Source: Terrimonas sp. (lineage in GTDB: Bacteria > Bacteroidota > Bacteroidia > Chitinophagales > Chitinophagaceae). Taken from it: a DNA stretch of 64,000 nucleotides. Location of the stretch: the NCBI GenBank assembly GCA_016125075.1, contig WGMO01000008.1, positions 180,254-244,253 of the forward strand. Direction: 5' to 3'. Below, piece after piece: positions 36,144 through 45,349 of this stretch; the stretch's first letter is position 1; each line of letters begins with the position of its first letter. The position numbers were made by a program, and so were the translations under genes. A model generated the notes under the pieces. It saw only the letters and a program-made list of their open reading frames with translations, searched no databases and had not been told where the DNA came from.

Positions 36144-37396
36144 AGCGTATGAATAACGTGAAGCAACCGTCCCGCCTGAAAGCGGGACGAAAAAGAAAAA
36201 TGATGCTGGTATTGCCTTTACTGGTGATACCATTTCTGACAATGGCATTTTGGGCTTTGGGTGGAGGTAAAGGGAATAGCCAACCGACCGGTATGGAAAT
36301 TAGCCAGGGATTGAACCCGAAACTTCCTGATGCCAACCTGAAGGAAGAAAAACTGCTCGACAAACTCGGCTTTTATGATAAAGCCGATAAGGATTCGGCA
36401 AAAATGGCTGAGTGGATGCGCAGCGATCCTTACTATAATCAGAAACCGGACACGGAGACAGTTTCAACCGATGAACTGGAGCAATTAACACAGGCGACAG
36501 CCTCTAAATATAACCAGCGGTTGAATTTATCTCCTTTTGAACAATCAAAGCAAAAGCCCGAAGACAAAGTGATGCAAAAACTGTCCTTATTGCAAAAGCA
36601 ACTGGATAATAATTCAAGCCTTGTTCATAAGCAAGATGAAGGATACGACGATAGTTATCAAACCAACCACGAACTGGCCGGCGAAGTGGAGAAATTGGAA
36701 TCCATGATGAACCAGATGAATACTGGCAACGGGGAGGACCCCGAAATACAACAACTTTCTTCTGTGATGGATAAGATACTCGATATTCAGCATCCTGGCA
36801 GAGTAAAAGAAAGATTAGAACAAGAGAAGCTACAGAAATCTTCAAATATATTGACCGTTACCGCAACAGCCAGTGATGATACACTGGATAAAGGATTTTT
36901 CGGAATGGAAAACGAAAGAATTGAAAAATCCTCTAATGCTATTGAAGCTGTGGTCAACGAAAACCAGGTATTGGTCACTGGCGCTGTGATCAAATTGAGA
37001 TTATTGCAGGATATAATTATTAACAGTTCCAGGATACCGTCGGGAAATTTTGTCTTTGGCATTGCTTCATTAAATGGCGAACGACTCGAGATTGAAATTA
37101 ATTCTATCCGTAGCGGCAGTTCACTATTTCCTGTAAAGATGGAAGTGTACGATATGGATGGACTGTTTGGCATTCATATTCCCGGTGCCATTACAAGGGA
37201 CGTTTCAAAACAATCTGCTGACAATAGTTTGCAAATGATGGAACTTACTACACTTGACCCTTCTCTGAAAGCGCAGGCCGCAGCAGCTGGGGTTAATACT
37301 GCTAAATCATTACTTACTAAAAAAGTGAAACTGGTAAAAGTGATGGTAAAAGGCGGGTATAAAGTATTGCTCCTGGACAAATCAACGAAAAAATAA
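36140..37396 (+). CDS. traM: Conjugative transposon protein TraM (VirB10-like)
   Basis: A 418-residue protein with a cytoplasmic basic start, one membrane helix (MMLVLPLLVIPFLTMAFWALGG, about 21-42), a long charged and Gln-rich spacer (about 60-220) and a C-terminal beta domain (VVNENQVLVTGAVIKLRLLQDI, IPSGNFVFGIASLNGERLEI, then the GLFGIHIPGAITRDV stretch). This is the TraM/VirB10-type scaffold bridging both membranes. It forms the outer-membrane core with TraN, whose gene follows by 24 bases. Confidence 0.92.
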   Translation: MKRMNNVKQPSRLKAGRKRKMMLVLPLLVIPFLTMAFWALGGGKGNSQPTGMEISQGLNPKLPDANLKEEKLLDKLGFYDKADKDSAKMAEWMRSDPYYNQKPDTETVSTDELEQLTQATASKYNQRLNLSPFEQSKQKPEDKVMQKLSLLQKQLDNNSSLVHKQDEGYDDSYQTNHELAGEVEKLESMMNQMNTGNGEDPEIQQLSSVMDKILDIQHPGRVKERLEQEKLQKSSNILTVTATASDDTLDKGFFGMENERIEKSSNAIEAVVNENQVLVTGAVIKLRLLQDIIINSSRIPSGNFVFGIASLNGERLEIEINSIRSGSSLFPVKMEVYDMDGLFGIHIPGAITRDVSKQSADNSLQMMELTTLDPSLKAQAAAAGVNTAKSLLTKKVKLVKVMVKGGYKVLLLDKSTKK

Positions 37397-37420
37397 TTAT
37401 TCATACTTAAAAACAAAAAA

Positions 37421-38188
37421 ATGAAACGGATCGTGTGTTTGGTTTGCGTGTGCTGGATGTTCGTTTCCGCCTATTCGCAAACTTCGTCTCTACAGATCAC
37501 AACGGACAAAACTACCAGTCTTATTTTTCCATTTCCTATTCGTCATGTGGACAGGGGAACGAAAGATGTACTGGTACAACAGGTAAAGGAAGCGGATAAT
37601 ATCCTCCTGGTAAAGGCTGCATCTGTAAAATTTCCGGAAACAAATCTAAGCGTAGTGACCGGTGATGGTTCGGTGTATTCCTTCAAAGTAAATTATACCG
37701 ATCAACCTGAAAACTGGATTTTTTATTTACCGGAACTCAAGAAATCCACCATTGCCACTTATACCAATGGCATCCTCGACAATCACCGGACTGTACGAGG
37801 TATCCGGGACCGTAAATGGGATATTGCAGCCAGTGTCAATGGTATTTACATCAAGGATGATGTAATGTACTACCAGATACTGCTCTGTAACCAAAGCACC
37901 ATTGATTATGACATTGACTTGCTAAAATTCTATATCCGTGATAAAAGGAAAAGCAAGCGAACAGCGGCACAGGAAAATGAACTGATACCGTTGCATATCT
38001 CCGGCAATATAAGGAAGGTAAAAGCTTGTGATTTTTCCATGATAGTTGTTGCTCTGGACAAGTTTACTATCCCTGACGCTAAATACCTGGCCATTCAATT
38101 AATGGAGAAAAACGGAGGCAGGCATTTATTGATGAAGTTGAACAATAACAAAATCATCCGGGCCATCCCCTTGCCTGATCTGAAATGA
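37421..38188 (+). CDS. traN: Conjugative transposon protein TraN (VirB9-like)
   Basis: A 255-residue exported protein with a signal peptide (about 1-19, ending AYSQ) and the DUF4138 layout: TTSLIFPFPIRHVDRGTKDVLVQ, VKAASVKFPETNLSVVTGDGSVYSF and NGIYIKDDVMYYQILLCNQS. It is the VirB9-like outer-membrane core component paired with TraM. Its stop overlaps the next start by four bases. Confidence 0.92.
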   Translation: MKRIVCLVCVCWMFVSAYSQTSSLQITTDKTTSLIFPFPIRHVDRGTKDVLVQQVKEADNILLVKAASVKFPETNLSVVTGDGSVYSFKVNYTDQPENWIFYLPELKKSTIATYTNGILDNHRTVRGIRDRKWDIAASVNGIYIKDDVMYYQILLCNQSTIDYDIDLLKFYIRDKRKSKRTAAQENELIPLHISGNIRKVKACDFSMIVVALDKFTIPDAKYLAIQLMEKNGGRHLLMKLNNNKIIRAIPLPDLK

Positions 38189-39291
38189 GCTATTGGTCTT
38201 CTGATATGGAAAACAATTATCCCATACCAAGAAATATTCTGGACAATTATGATGTTGCCGGCCTCATGGGTAAGATGGCAAAGGCTGATTGGTATTATGA
38301 TTATTCGGATGATTACCAGGTATGGAAAAAAGGGGATGCAGCGATCAAAGGGATAAAAGAAGATCTGCGGCAACTGAGTAAGTTAGAGAATGGGGTTTAT
38401 GCCGCTAACTATTTATGGGACGCCTACGTTCCTCTTTATTCTGTGGGCAAACCTGAATTTCTGTTACAGGAAATAAACACAAATTTATCATTTCAAAATA
38501 CTACAACTATGATTGAGAACAATTATGATTATCTGAGTAAGCAAATAAAGTTTACCGGATTTGGCGAAGACCACAAAGAGACGCTGAAACAAAAAATGAC
38601 AGAGGGTCAGCCGGATTTTATGCTCACGCATAAACAGGATTTTGGCACCGACAATACAGTAGCCACATTGCAATTCAAAAAGTCGGAAGAAACCGGAATG
38701 TATTTTTTTAACCGTTATAATCTGATGTTGCAAAACAAACAACATCCGGATGCCATTAAACAAACATTTTACATCAATCCAAAAGAGGATAATACCACGC
38801 TGAAGGAAGCCTACAACCTGATGGGTGGCCGGGCTGTGCATAAGGAACTTGCCAACAAGGAAGGTGAAAAGTACAAAGCCTGGATACAACTTGACTTTAA
38901 AGAAACAGATAAGCACGGCAACTATGTAACAAAACAATTTCACCAAAACTACGGATACGATCTGCAAACTGTGCTGGCGAAGCATCCCATTAAGGAACTC
39001 GCTTCGGAAAGTGAAAAATCCAGGTTGATGGAGTCATTAGAACGAGGCAACCGGCAATCAGTAACATTGGAAATAAACGGAAAGGAACAAAAGGTATTCA
39101 TTGAAGCAGCTCCCCAATTCAAGTCACTGAATTTTTATGAATCGTCCGGCCAACGTCTTCGTTCTGACAAACTTTACGAGAGCAATTCCCAGGAGCAGTC
39201 GGAAAAACAGGAGAGAAGGCAAAATCAGAAACAAAACGCTGGCGATGATGACGGCGAATCGGAAACTGGTCAAAAAAAAAACGAAGCGTAA
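38185..39291 (+). CDS. Conserved hypothetical protein of Bacteroidota conjugative elements
   Basis: A 368-residue soluble protein; an internal ATG at 38206 is an alternative start. A stretch around residues 110-315 (YLSKQIKFTGFGEDHKETLK, MYFFNRYNLMLQNK, TLKEAYNLMGGRAVHKELANKEGEKY, NYGYDLQTVLAKHPIKEL, QSVTLEINGKEQKVFIEA) is a family I have seen repeatedly next to Bacteroidota tra genes but with no known role. The C-terminus is a low-complexity Gln/Glu/Lys tail. Not a recognisable relaxase or primase. Overlap with traN shows it is in the operon. Confidence 0.7.
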   Translation: MSYWSSDMENNYPIPRNILDNYDVAGLMGKMAKADWYYDYSDDYQVWKKGDAAIKGIKEDLRQLSKLENGVYAANYLWDAYVPLYSVGKPEFLLQEINTNLSFQNTTTMIENNYDYLSKQIKFTGFGEDHKETLKQKMTEGQPDFMLTHKQDFGTDNTVATLQFKKSEETGMYFFNRYNLMLQNKQHPDAIKQTFYINPKEDNTTLKEAYNLMGGRAVHKELANKEGEKYKAWIQLDFKETDKHGNYVTKQFHQNYGYDLQTVLAKHPIKELASESEKSRLMESLERGNRQSVTLEINGKEQKVFIEAAPQFKSLNFYESSGQRLRSDKLYESNSQEQSEKQERRQNQKQNAGDDDGESETGQKKNEA

Positions 39292-39329
39292 AAGGCAAAG
39301 TATTACCTGATTGACAGCCAGAAACAGAT

Positions 39330-39638
39330 ATGATGCAGGAACGATTGGAGGCGATAGAACTTAGTAGGAAGGTCGCATCTTTTATGGATCTGATAAAAGA
39401 AGATGCCCGTATCAGTCCTGCCCATATCAGTTTATACTCTGCTCTGATTCACTGTTGCCGGAAGAAGCAGTATCAACATCCGGTAACAGTTTTCAGTCAT
39501 GAAATCATGCCGCTTTGTAAAATATCGGGAACGGCCACTTATCACCGCAGTATCAGGGAATTACACCAATACGGTTTTATACGGTACGTTCCTTCTTACA
39601 ATCATTTTTTAGGAAGCCTGGTGTACTTCATTGATTAA
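39330..39638 (+). CDS. Small putative winged-helix protein of conjugative element
   Basis: A 102-residue protein: helices LSRKVASFMDLIKEDARISPAHIS, a middle VTVFSHEIMPLCKISGTATYHRSIREL that looks like a helix-turn-helix, and a wing-like YGFIRYVPSYNHFLGSLVYF. Similar short proteins occur at the ends of Bacteroidota tra regions. Possible role in regulation or element replication; not proven. Confidence 0.6.
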   Translation: MMQERLEAIELSRKVASFMDLIKEDARISPAHISLYSALIHCCRKKQYQHPVTVFSHEIMPLCKISGTATYHRSIRELHQYGFIRYVPSYNHFLGSLVYFID

Positions 39639-39650
39639 AAAGGATAAGAG

Positions 39651-39920
39651 ATGTCGGCAGAAATTGTGACTAAGGATGATCTCGAGTTGTTTCGTATCCG
39701 CCTGATATCAGAGATCAAAAGCATTGTAGAAGTTCGGCTGCAGCCGCCACCCGAAAGGCCGGAAGGTTATAAAACTTCCGATGTGCGTAAAATGCTTGGT
39801 TGTTCGGTCAATAAGCTTGTATCTCTACGTATCACGAGAAAGATCCGAACGAAGAAAATCGGAGGAACGATTTATTACAACAAGGATGACATAAAAAGGC
39901 TGCTGGAAGAAGGATATTAA
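39651..39920 (+). CDS. Excisionase-like helix-turn-helix protein
   Basis: An 89-residue protein whose C-terminal half is a MerR/HTH_17-type domain: TSDVRKMLGCSVNKLVSLRITRKIRTKKIGGTIYYNKDDIKRLLEEGY, with the IYY-KDDI wing typical of recombination directionality factors (Xis) of Bacteroidota elements. It is the last gene before the tRNA-like attachment site 190 bases downstream, a usual place for a factor that directs excision. No integrase gene is adjacent, which is odd. Confidence 0.75.
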   Translation: MSAEIVTKDDLELFRIRLISEIKSIVEVRLQPPPERPEGYKTSDVRKMLGCSVNKLVSLRITRKIRTKKIGGTIYYNKDDIKRLLEEGY

Positions 39921-40109
39921 AATAGATAAAACGCAGTGGTATGATCTCAAGGATCGGTCATGATGGCCGGTCTTTTTTTGCGTGATTGTGGAATGACTTT
40001 TTTATATTTGCATTAGTTCTTTCTCCATCAAATTGTCGGTGAGTAACTCAGTGAGTATTGGCAGTTGGTGGCTTACAAAATATTGACAACTAACTATTTA
40101 AGGGGTGGA

Positions 40110-40131
40110 TTCGAATCCTGTCCTCCCGACA
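40110..40131 (+). other. tRNA 3'-end fragment, candidate right attachment site (attR)
   Basis: TTCGAATCCTGT-CCTCCCG-AC is the T-loop, 3' half of the T stem and 3' acceptor strand of a tRNA. The sequence to the left cannot pair (it would need ACAGG before TTCGAAT and CGGGAGG at the 5' end), so the tRNA is truncated at the T-loop. A tRNA-style terminator follows at 40144. This is what remains when an element integrates into the 3' end of a tRNA gene. The matching copy is not in this window. Confidence 0.6.
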
Positions 40132-40143
40132 CAAAACACCATG

Positions 40144-40170
40144 AAGCCTCCGCGTTAGCGGGGGCTTTTT
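40144..40170 (+). terminator. Intrinsic terminator of the target tRNA gene
   Basis: AAGCCTCCGC (40144-40153), loop GTTA, GCGGGGGCTT (40158-40167) and a T-run: a 10-bp stem with one G-U pair. Its place 13 bases after the tRNA acceptor fragment shows that chromosomal DNA resumes here. Confidence 0.8.
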
Positions 40171-40511
40171 ATGTTGAGCATATCGGAAGCTTGATTCCGG
40201 CTATGCGAAAAATAAAAAGTGGATACAAGGCTTCTTTGTGTTTTATGAACCACCCCCACATGTATCATTGAAAATAATCCTGTCCTACCGGCAATATCGT
40301 GGTACGATGCGAAAATAAAAGACCGTTGTTCATTGATCTACGTTCCTTACCCCTTTGTTCTATGCCTGGTTATTCCCAAATTCTGGTTTAAACCATGATA
40401 ACCCCAAACAGGATTTGATTTGCTCTCCCAGATAATTGTACTCTTTCCAACCCTCTAAAGAAATACACAGAAAGTCGATGAACGGTAAATTATAGGAGCT
40501 AGGAGGTTTTT
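40171..40511. other. Non-coding stretch after the attachment site
   Basis: No gene, RNA or strong repeat seen in these 340 bases between the tRNA terminator and the AcrR-like operator. Short open frames here lack starts and overlap the attachment region. Confidence 0.5.
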
Positions 40512-40538
40512 ATACATACATAAATGTATGTATGTTTG
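40512..40538 (+). promoter_or_regulatory. AcrR/TetR-type operator overlapping a promoter
   Basis: ATACATACAT (40512-40521), AA, then ATGTATGTAT (40524-40533): a perfect 10-bp inverted repeat closely resembling the known E. coli AcrR site (TACATACAT... ATGTATGTA). A -7 box, TATGTTTG (40531-40538), overlaps its right arm, so binding would shut off the promoter of the regulator gene starting at 40555. Confidence 0.75.
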
Positions 40539-40554
40539 ACTAAACAAAGTAATC

Positions 40555-41193
40555 TTGAAAAGGACCAAAGAAGAAGCGGCGGTAACCAAAGGCCAGCTCA
40601 TCGACAGTGCCGTGAAATTATTTTTGCAATATGGGTATTCAGCTGTGACACTTCAGCAAATCGCCGATGAAATTGGTGTTACCCGTGGTGCTTTTTACTG
40701 GCACTTCAGGTCCAAAGAGGAAATCATGATGGCATTTTGTGAAACGGAAAGGCATTATATAGAGGAAAAAATGACGGACCTGGTAATGATAAAGGAATTG
40801 CCTCCCTACGAACATTTAAAACTTTTTCTTAATAAAGTAACTGATAATTTTTTCGACAACAGGCGCTATAGGAATTTTGTGGAATTGACCTGGTTCAAAA
40901 TGGAACACGTAAAGACAAGTGATAACGTAAATTATTTAAAAACAGTTTCCAATGAATATTTTATTGAGGCAAGCAGGAAAATCGTTTCAAGAGGGTTGAG
41001 AACTGGGGTTTTTAAAAAAAATACTTCTGCCCTCAATTGGGCAATTCATTTTGCTGCTGTGATAAATGGTATTTACCGGTTATATTTTATTACACCAAAA
41101 TATATGTCAAAAGAAAAAGCCATGGCCATTATTGCACATTTACTGGTGTCAATAAAGAATGACGGAGAACCGGATACCAGAACTTTGAGTTAG
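40555..41193 (+). CDS. TetR/AcrR family transcriptional repressor
   Basis: A 212-residue protein starting at TTG 40555 (M-K-R-T-K-E-E-A, the normal AcrR beginning; the next ATG would lose the DNA-binding helices). The N-terminal TetR helix-turn-helix is textbook (VTLQQIADEIGVTRGAFYWHFRSKEEI, about 34-60). The C-terminal ligand domain is of the MAATS/AcrR type. AcrR proteins sense drugs and repress RND efflux pumps, but no pump gene follows; a group of secreted hydrolases does. It may act on itself through the palindrome upstream and on a pump elsewhere. Confidence 0.88.
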   Translation: MKRTKEEAAVTKGQLIDSAVKLFLQYGYSAVTLQQIADEIGVTRGAFYWHFRSKEEIMMAFCETERHYIEEKMTDLVMIKELPPYEHLKLFLNKVTDNFFDNRRYRNFVELTWFKMEHVKTSDNVNYLKTVSNEYFIEASRKIVSRGLRTGVFKKNTSALNWAIHFAAVINGIYRLYFITPKYMSKEKAMAIIAHLLVSIKNDGEPDTRTLS

Positions 41194-41412
41194 ATTTTGC
41201 CTATTGGGTAAAAACCTACAGGCAAAGGCAGGGAAGAAAACCCATTCTGGAAAACTGATTTAAGCGGCCGGCTTTAAAAGGAAATCTTTTACGAACAGGA
41301 ATCTCACAATAACAGTAGAATTGAAATAAGCGTCAGAAATAAAATGGGATAATGAAACTGAATAATATTTATGAATGATTTTGTATAACAATTTTACAAA
41401 AATCGAATAGGC

Positions 41413-42660
41413 ATGAAATATTTATTCCTTTACCTGCTATTTTTTCCCTGGTCTTCTGCCAGTAGTCAAACACTTAAGAGAACTGCAAACTGGATGGAAG
41501 ACATTTCTTATTTTGATAATCAACTTCGATCGAACCATAAAAATCTTTTTCACCATGTTCAGGAAGCAGTATACAACAAATCTGTTAATGACCTGAAAAG
41601 CAAAATTGACTCACTTTCGGATTTTGATATCGTGGTTGGCCTATCAAAAATCTCAGCAACCATTGGTGACTCTCATACTTTTCTTCACCCGGAAGGAGCT
41701 ACCCAAAATTTTGTCCCCCTGATTATTTCAATGTTTGAGGATGGGTTTTATGTGATAAGGGCCAAGCCTGCATATAAAAAACTAGTCCAGGGCCGGTTGA
41801 TCAGGGTCAATGATAACCCGGTTGATGAGGTCTATAAATTAATCCGGTTAACTATTTCTGCCGACCTGGAAAATGAAATGAGTTATAAATTCCTGGTAAC
41901 AAGCAGGCTTACTTCTGCAGACCTGCTGCTTTCCTTAGGGATCATAAACGATGTGTCGAAATTCACTGTGACCATTTTAACCGACAACGGTAAGGAAGAA
42001 ACCGTTGATGTTAGCGCTGTAATAAAAGAGGATTATGTTAAAGATGACTGGGTTTTGGTATTGGCAGAAAATGAACAGGACCGGGCTTTGGCTTATCAGC
42101 ATAACCAGGAAAACTACTGGCAGACTTTTTTGCCTGTATCGCAGGCTGCTTATTGTCAGTATAACAAGTGTGAAAATGGGAAAGATCAATCTATTAAGAG
42201 TTTCTTTAATGATTTTTTTGAGACCGTTTCCAAACAAAGCGTAAAAAAGATCATTCTAGACCTTAGAAGAAATACGGGGGGCAATGAAAAGCTCAATTGG
42301 CCGATTATTTCTGGTCTTAAAGAACTCCTTGCCCGGCATAGCGCAATCAAGGTAATTGTGCTGATGGGAAGGGCCACCCATTCAGCTGCCTGTAACCTTT
42401 TACTTGATCTTGAAAAACAAAAAATACCGGTTACGACAATAGGGGAAACGGGCCGCTCAAAACCCAATTTTTACAGTGAGAATCATTTTTATACTTTACC
42501 CCACTCTAAAATCAGGGGGAGTGTTTCTTCGCTCTTTCGTAAAGACAGTTTTGATGGTGATGAACGGTTAAGGATTGAACCAGACATTTCAGTTCCTGTC
42601 AGGTTCTCAGATTACGCTTCTGGTAAGGATGCTGTTATGGAGAAGGCACTTCGCATTTAA
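41413..42660 (+). CDS. Secreted S41 family peptidase
   Basis: A 415-residue protein with a signal peptide (about 1-19, WSSASSQ). The C-terminal part has the S41 (tail-specific/C-terminal processing protease) core: KKIILDLRRNTGGNEKLNWP, then VLMGRATHSAACNLLLDLE with the expected catalytic serine, then IGETGRSKPNFY. An early segment (YFDNQLRSNHKNLFHHV) is typical of the Bacteroidota branch. No PDZ domain is obvious. Next gene starts 10 bases after the stop, so a common transcript is likely. Confidence 0.87.
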   Translation: MKYLFLYLLFFPWSSASSQTLKRTANWMEDISYFDNQLRSNHKNLFHHVQEAVYNKSVNDLKSKIDSLSDFDIVVGLSKISATIGDSHTFLHPEGATQNFVPLIISMFEDGFYVIRAKPAYKKLVQGRLIRVNDNPVDEVYKLIRLTISADLENEMSYKFLVTSRLTSADLLLSLGIINDVSKFTVTILTDNGKEETVDVSAVIKEDYVKDDWVLVLAENEQDRALAYQHNQENYWQTFLPVSQAAYCQYNKCENGKDQSIKSFFNDFFETVSKQSVKKIILDLRRNTGGNEKLNWPIISGLKELLARHSAIKVIVLMGRATHSAACNLLLDLEKQKIPVTTIGETGRSKPNFYSENHFYTLPHSKIRGSVSSLFRKDSFDGDERLRIEPDISVPVRFSDYASGKDAVMEKALRI

Positions 42661-42670
42661 TACGAATACG

Positions 42671-44140
42671 ATGAAACGAATTATATTTATTTTAATACAC
42701 TTGACTTATAGCTTCACGACCGGTTTTACCCAGGTGATCCCTCAAGATCCGGCATTGATAAGGATAAGGGACAAAGTAAATCAAATGATTAGCGACAGCA
42801 TTATCCCTTCAATGGCGATTGCAGTCATCAAAGACGGGAAAATAATATGGGAGGAAGCCATTGGGTACGCCGATGTTGAAACAAAGAGAAAGGCCACCCT
42901 GCAATCTGTGTACCCATTAGGCTCCGTTTCAAAATCAATAACCGCAACAGGAATGATGCATATGATCAATGCCGGGGAGATAGGCCTGTTTGAAAATATT
43001 CAAAAACTTATTTTCCCCGTACAATTGAAAGATATAAACGGTGCTTCACCGGATATTAAGCTCTGGCAGTTGCTTAGCCAGAATGGCGGATTGAACCATG
43101 GTTATGGCATCTTTAATAAAGAAACCCTACCAAAAACACCAGATCAAATCAGGCAATTTTATGAATACAGCACCATCGTGGCTTTTACTCCTGGCGGGTT
43201 TTACCATTACAGCAACCATTCTTTTGATGTTGCAGAATTGGTAATTGAAAAAAAATCAGGGGAGAGTTTCCAGGACTATATGGATAAAAATATTTTCTAT
43301 CCTTTGTCAATGAAGAACAGTTTTGCCTATCCTCAACTTTCTGATACTGTCCCTATGGTATCTACTTATTCTGCAAATATGAAAAAATTACCATCAACAG
43401 ATATTATTTATCCGGCCGGGGGGTCGGGGTTCTGGTCTTCCATACAGGATATGTCACAATATGCCATGTTTCATTTGGGAGTGATAAAAAATGCTGAAAT
43501 TATCTCAACAGGCAACCTAAAACTTATGCATGAGTTCAGGCAGGGGCCTGCTGATATGTTTGGAATTGGCTGGTTTAATAGTGATGGAAATCTTTATTCA
43601 AATGGCAATGTAAGCGGTGGTAATGCAGTAGTATCAATAGATGAAAAAAATAACCTTGCTGTTATTTGCTTATTGAATAGAACCTCCAATGATGGTATGG
43701 CCGACCAGGTTGCCGGAGACATAAATGATGTATTTATTAAGAAAAATGATGATTCTTATAAATCCTATCGCAGGATTTATGCTACCCCATATACGATGCG
43801 ATTTGATCTTCTTGGAAAGTGGATGGGTATTATAAAAGACCCCGTTTCTCAAAAAGAGGTGCCAATAAACCTCGTATTTGATGATAAGGGTGAAATATTA
43901 TTCAATACAGGTCAACAGTTTGTACCGTTACAATATCCCGTATATAATCTTATGCAGGAACTTAAAGGGAAATTTAAAATTACTTTGCCCGGCATATTTG
44001 ATGAAACATTAGAATGTTCTATGACTTTAAGCAGGAATAAGGATCAGTTTACCGGTTATCTTTTTTATCCGAGAACAATGGAGAAATCGTTTTACACTAT
44101 TCCTTTATTTGTTAAAATTGAAAAAACGAAGTCTAATTAA
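42671..44140 (+). CDS. Secreted serine hydrolase, class C beta-lactamase / penicillin-binding family
   Basis: A protein of 489 residues from ATG 42671, with signal peptide (about 1-19). The catalytic S-V-S-K (Ser85, Lys88) and Y-S-N (in FYHYSNHSFD) motifs of the beta-lactamase class C/esterase group are present, with a GGSGFWSSIQDMSQY block. The last 110 residues form an extra beta domain of the kind often fused to these enzymes. Likely a D-amino-peptidase or esterase rather than a true beta-lactamase. The neighbour upstream is an S41 peptidase, suggesting a small secreted hydrolase operon. Confidence 0.88.
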   Translation: MKRIIFILIHLTYSFTTGFTQVIPQDPALIRIRDKVNQMISDSIIPSMAIAVIKDGKIIWEEAIGYADVETKRKATLQSVYPLGSVSKSITATGMMHMINAGEIGLFENIQKLIFPVQLKDINGASPDIKLWQLLSQNGGLNHGYGIFNKETLPKTPDQIRQFYEYSTIVAFTPGGFYHYSNHSFDVAELVIEKKSGESFQDYMDKNIFYPLSMKNSFAYPQLSDTVPMVSTYSANMKKLPSTDIIYPAGGSGFWSSIQDMSQYAMFHLGVIKNAEIISTGNLKLMHEFRQGPADMFGIGWFNSDGNLYSNGNVSGGNAVVSIDEKNNLAVICLLNRTSNDGMADQVAGDINDVFIKKNDDSYKSYRRIYATPYTMRFDLLGKWMGIIKDPVSQKEVPINLVFDDKGEILFNTGQQFVPLQYPVYNLMQELKGKFKITLPGIFDETLECSMTLSRNKDQFTGYLFYPRTMEKSFYTIPLFVKIEKTKSN

Positions 44141-44231
44141 TACAATTCATTATTTGTATTGCAAAGAAAAATTAGGAACTGAAACGCCTGGCAGGATGAT
44201 CGTCTTTAATTATATGCATAGCATCATAACG

Positions 44232-45200
44232 ATGCGTATAAACTTTACGCTACTCCTATTCATTTCAGTTGCAGGGTGTATTAGCGGGCCAACGGCATTT
44301 TCCCGTGCAGATGATATAGTGCTTAAGGAAAAAGACCTGATTCCTGAGGGCCTGGCTTTTGATAAAAGAACGGGAAATATTTATATCGGAAGCATGTTTA
44401 AAAGAAAAATTATCCAAATAAATCCAACAGGCGATGTGTCTGACTTTATTAAGCCGGAAACGGATGGCATTTGGAGCGTGGTGGGAATGGAAGTGGATGA
44501 GCAAAGAGATATCTTATGGGTAAATACGGCACATGCTAATGAAGTATTGCCACTTATGCATCCTGATACCACAAGGGATTGGATGACAGGGGTCTTTGCC
44601 TATAAGATCGGGCCCCGGAAGCTTTTTAAAAAATATATATTGAAAAGCCCCAAAGCCTTCTTAAACGATTTGACGGTAACTCCCAGGGGTGATGTTTTTG
44701 CTACTGAATCTGTTAATAATGTAATATATCAAATCGATTATCCATATGGTGGATTAGAGCTTTTTCTTGAAGTTCCCGGTTTTCACTTTCTAAATGGAAT
44801 TACCTATGATGACGAACTGCATGTATTATTTGTTGCTTCTACGGAAGGAATCCTGAAAATTGATGTAGCCACAAAAGAATATTATCTGCTCAAAACTGCT
44901 GACAGCATGAATGCCGGCGGTATAGATGGCCTTGCTTATTATCATAACAGCCTTATTGGTCATCAAAGCTCAAAAGTATCAAGGTTTTATCTTAATGCGG
45001 ATAAAACTGAAATTATACATTCCGAGATCCTTGATACCGGGATTGAATTTGATTCTTCCACCACCGGTGAGGTTGGAAATGGAGCGTACTATTTTATCGT
45101 TAATTCGCAGGTTAGCAGTGGGGTGGAACCTGGAAAAGGGAAAATCAAACCCATGGACAGCCTGGAAAATGTTATTATCAGGAAATTAAAATTGGAATAA
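44232..45200 (+). CDS. SMP-30/gluconolactonase-like beta-propeller lipoprotein
   Basis: A protein of 322 residues from ATG 44232 (ATG 44214 also possible). Lipobox VAGC. Repeated propeller strands are visible: LIPEGLAFDKRTGNIYIGS, LNDLTVTPRGDVFATESVNNVIYQID, FLNGITYDDELHVLFVASTEGILKID, GGIDGLAYYHNSLIGHQ, as in SMP-30/gluconolactonase and strictosidine synthase-like proteins. A lactonase or sugar-binding role outside the inner membrane is plausible. Follows the serine hydrolase by about 90 bases. Confidence 0.8.
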   Translation: MRINFTLLLFISVAGCISGPTAFSRADDIVLKEKDLIPEGLAFDKRTGNIYIGSMFKRKIIQINPTGDVSDFIKPETDGIWSVVGMEVDEQRDILWVNTAHANEVLPLMHPDTTRDWMTGVFAYKIGPRKLFKKYILKSPKAFLNDLTVTPRGDVFATESVNNVIYQIDYPYGGLELFLEVPGFHFLNGITYDDELHVLFVASTEGILKIDVATKEYYLLKTADSMNAGGIDGLAYYHNSLIGHQSSKVSRFYLNADKTEIIHSEILDTGIEFDSSTTGEVGNGAYYFIVNSQVSSGVEPGKGKIKPMDSLENVIIRKLKLE

Positions 45201-45349
45201 ATATAGCTCTTCAATCAGTAAAAAGGGTTATTAAGTAAAAAGTTAATTTAATGATACTATTGAACAGATTATATACAACTTTTTAGGCGATAATAATGCA
45301 CCAGACCCGGGACTATTATTTCTCTTTTGGTGAATTTAAATTTAAAAGT

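Noticed and set aside
40035..40131. Possible complete tRNA gene
   Set aside because: Only GTCGG at the left could pair with the acceptor end; D, anticodon and T stems do not form, and the base before the T-loop is wrong. Only the 3' part is tRNA-derived.
40065..40271. 68-codon forward open frame
   Set aside because: It runs through the tRNA fragment and its terminator, so it is chance.
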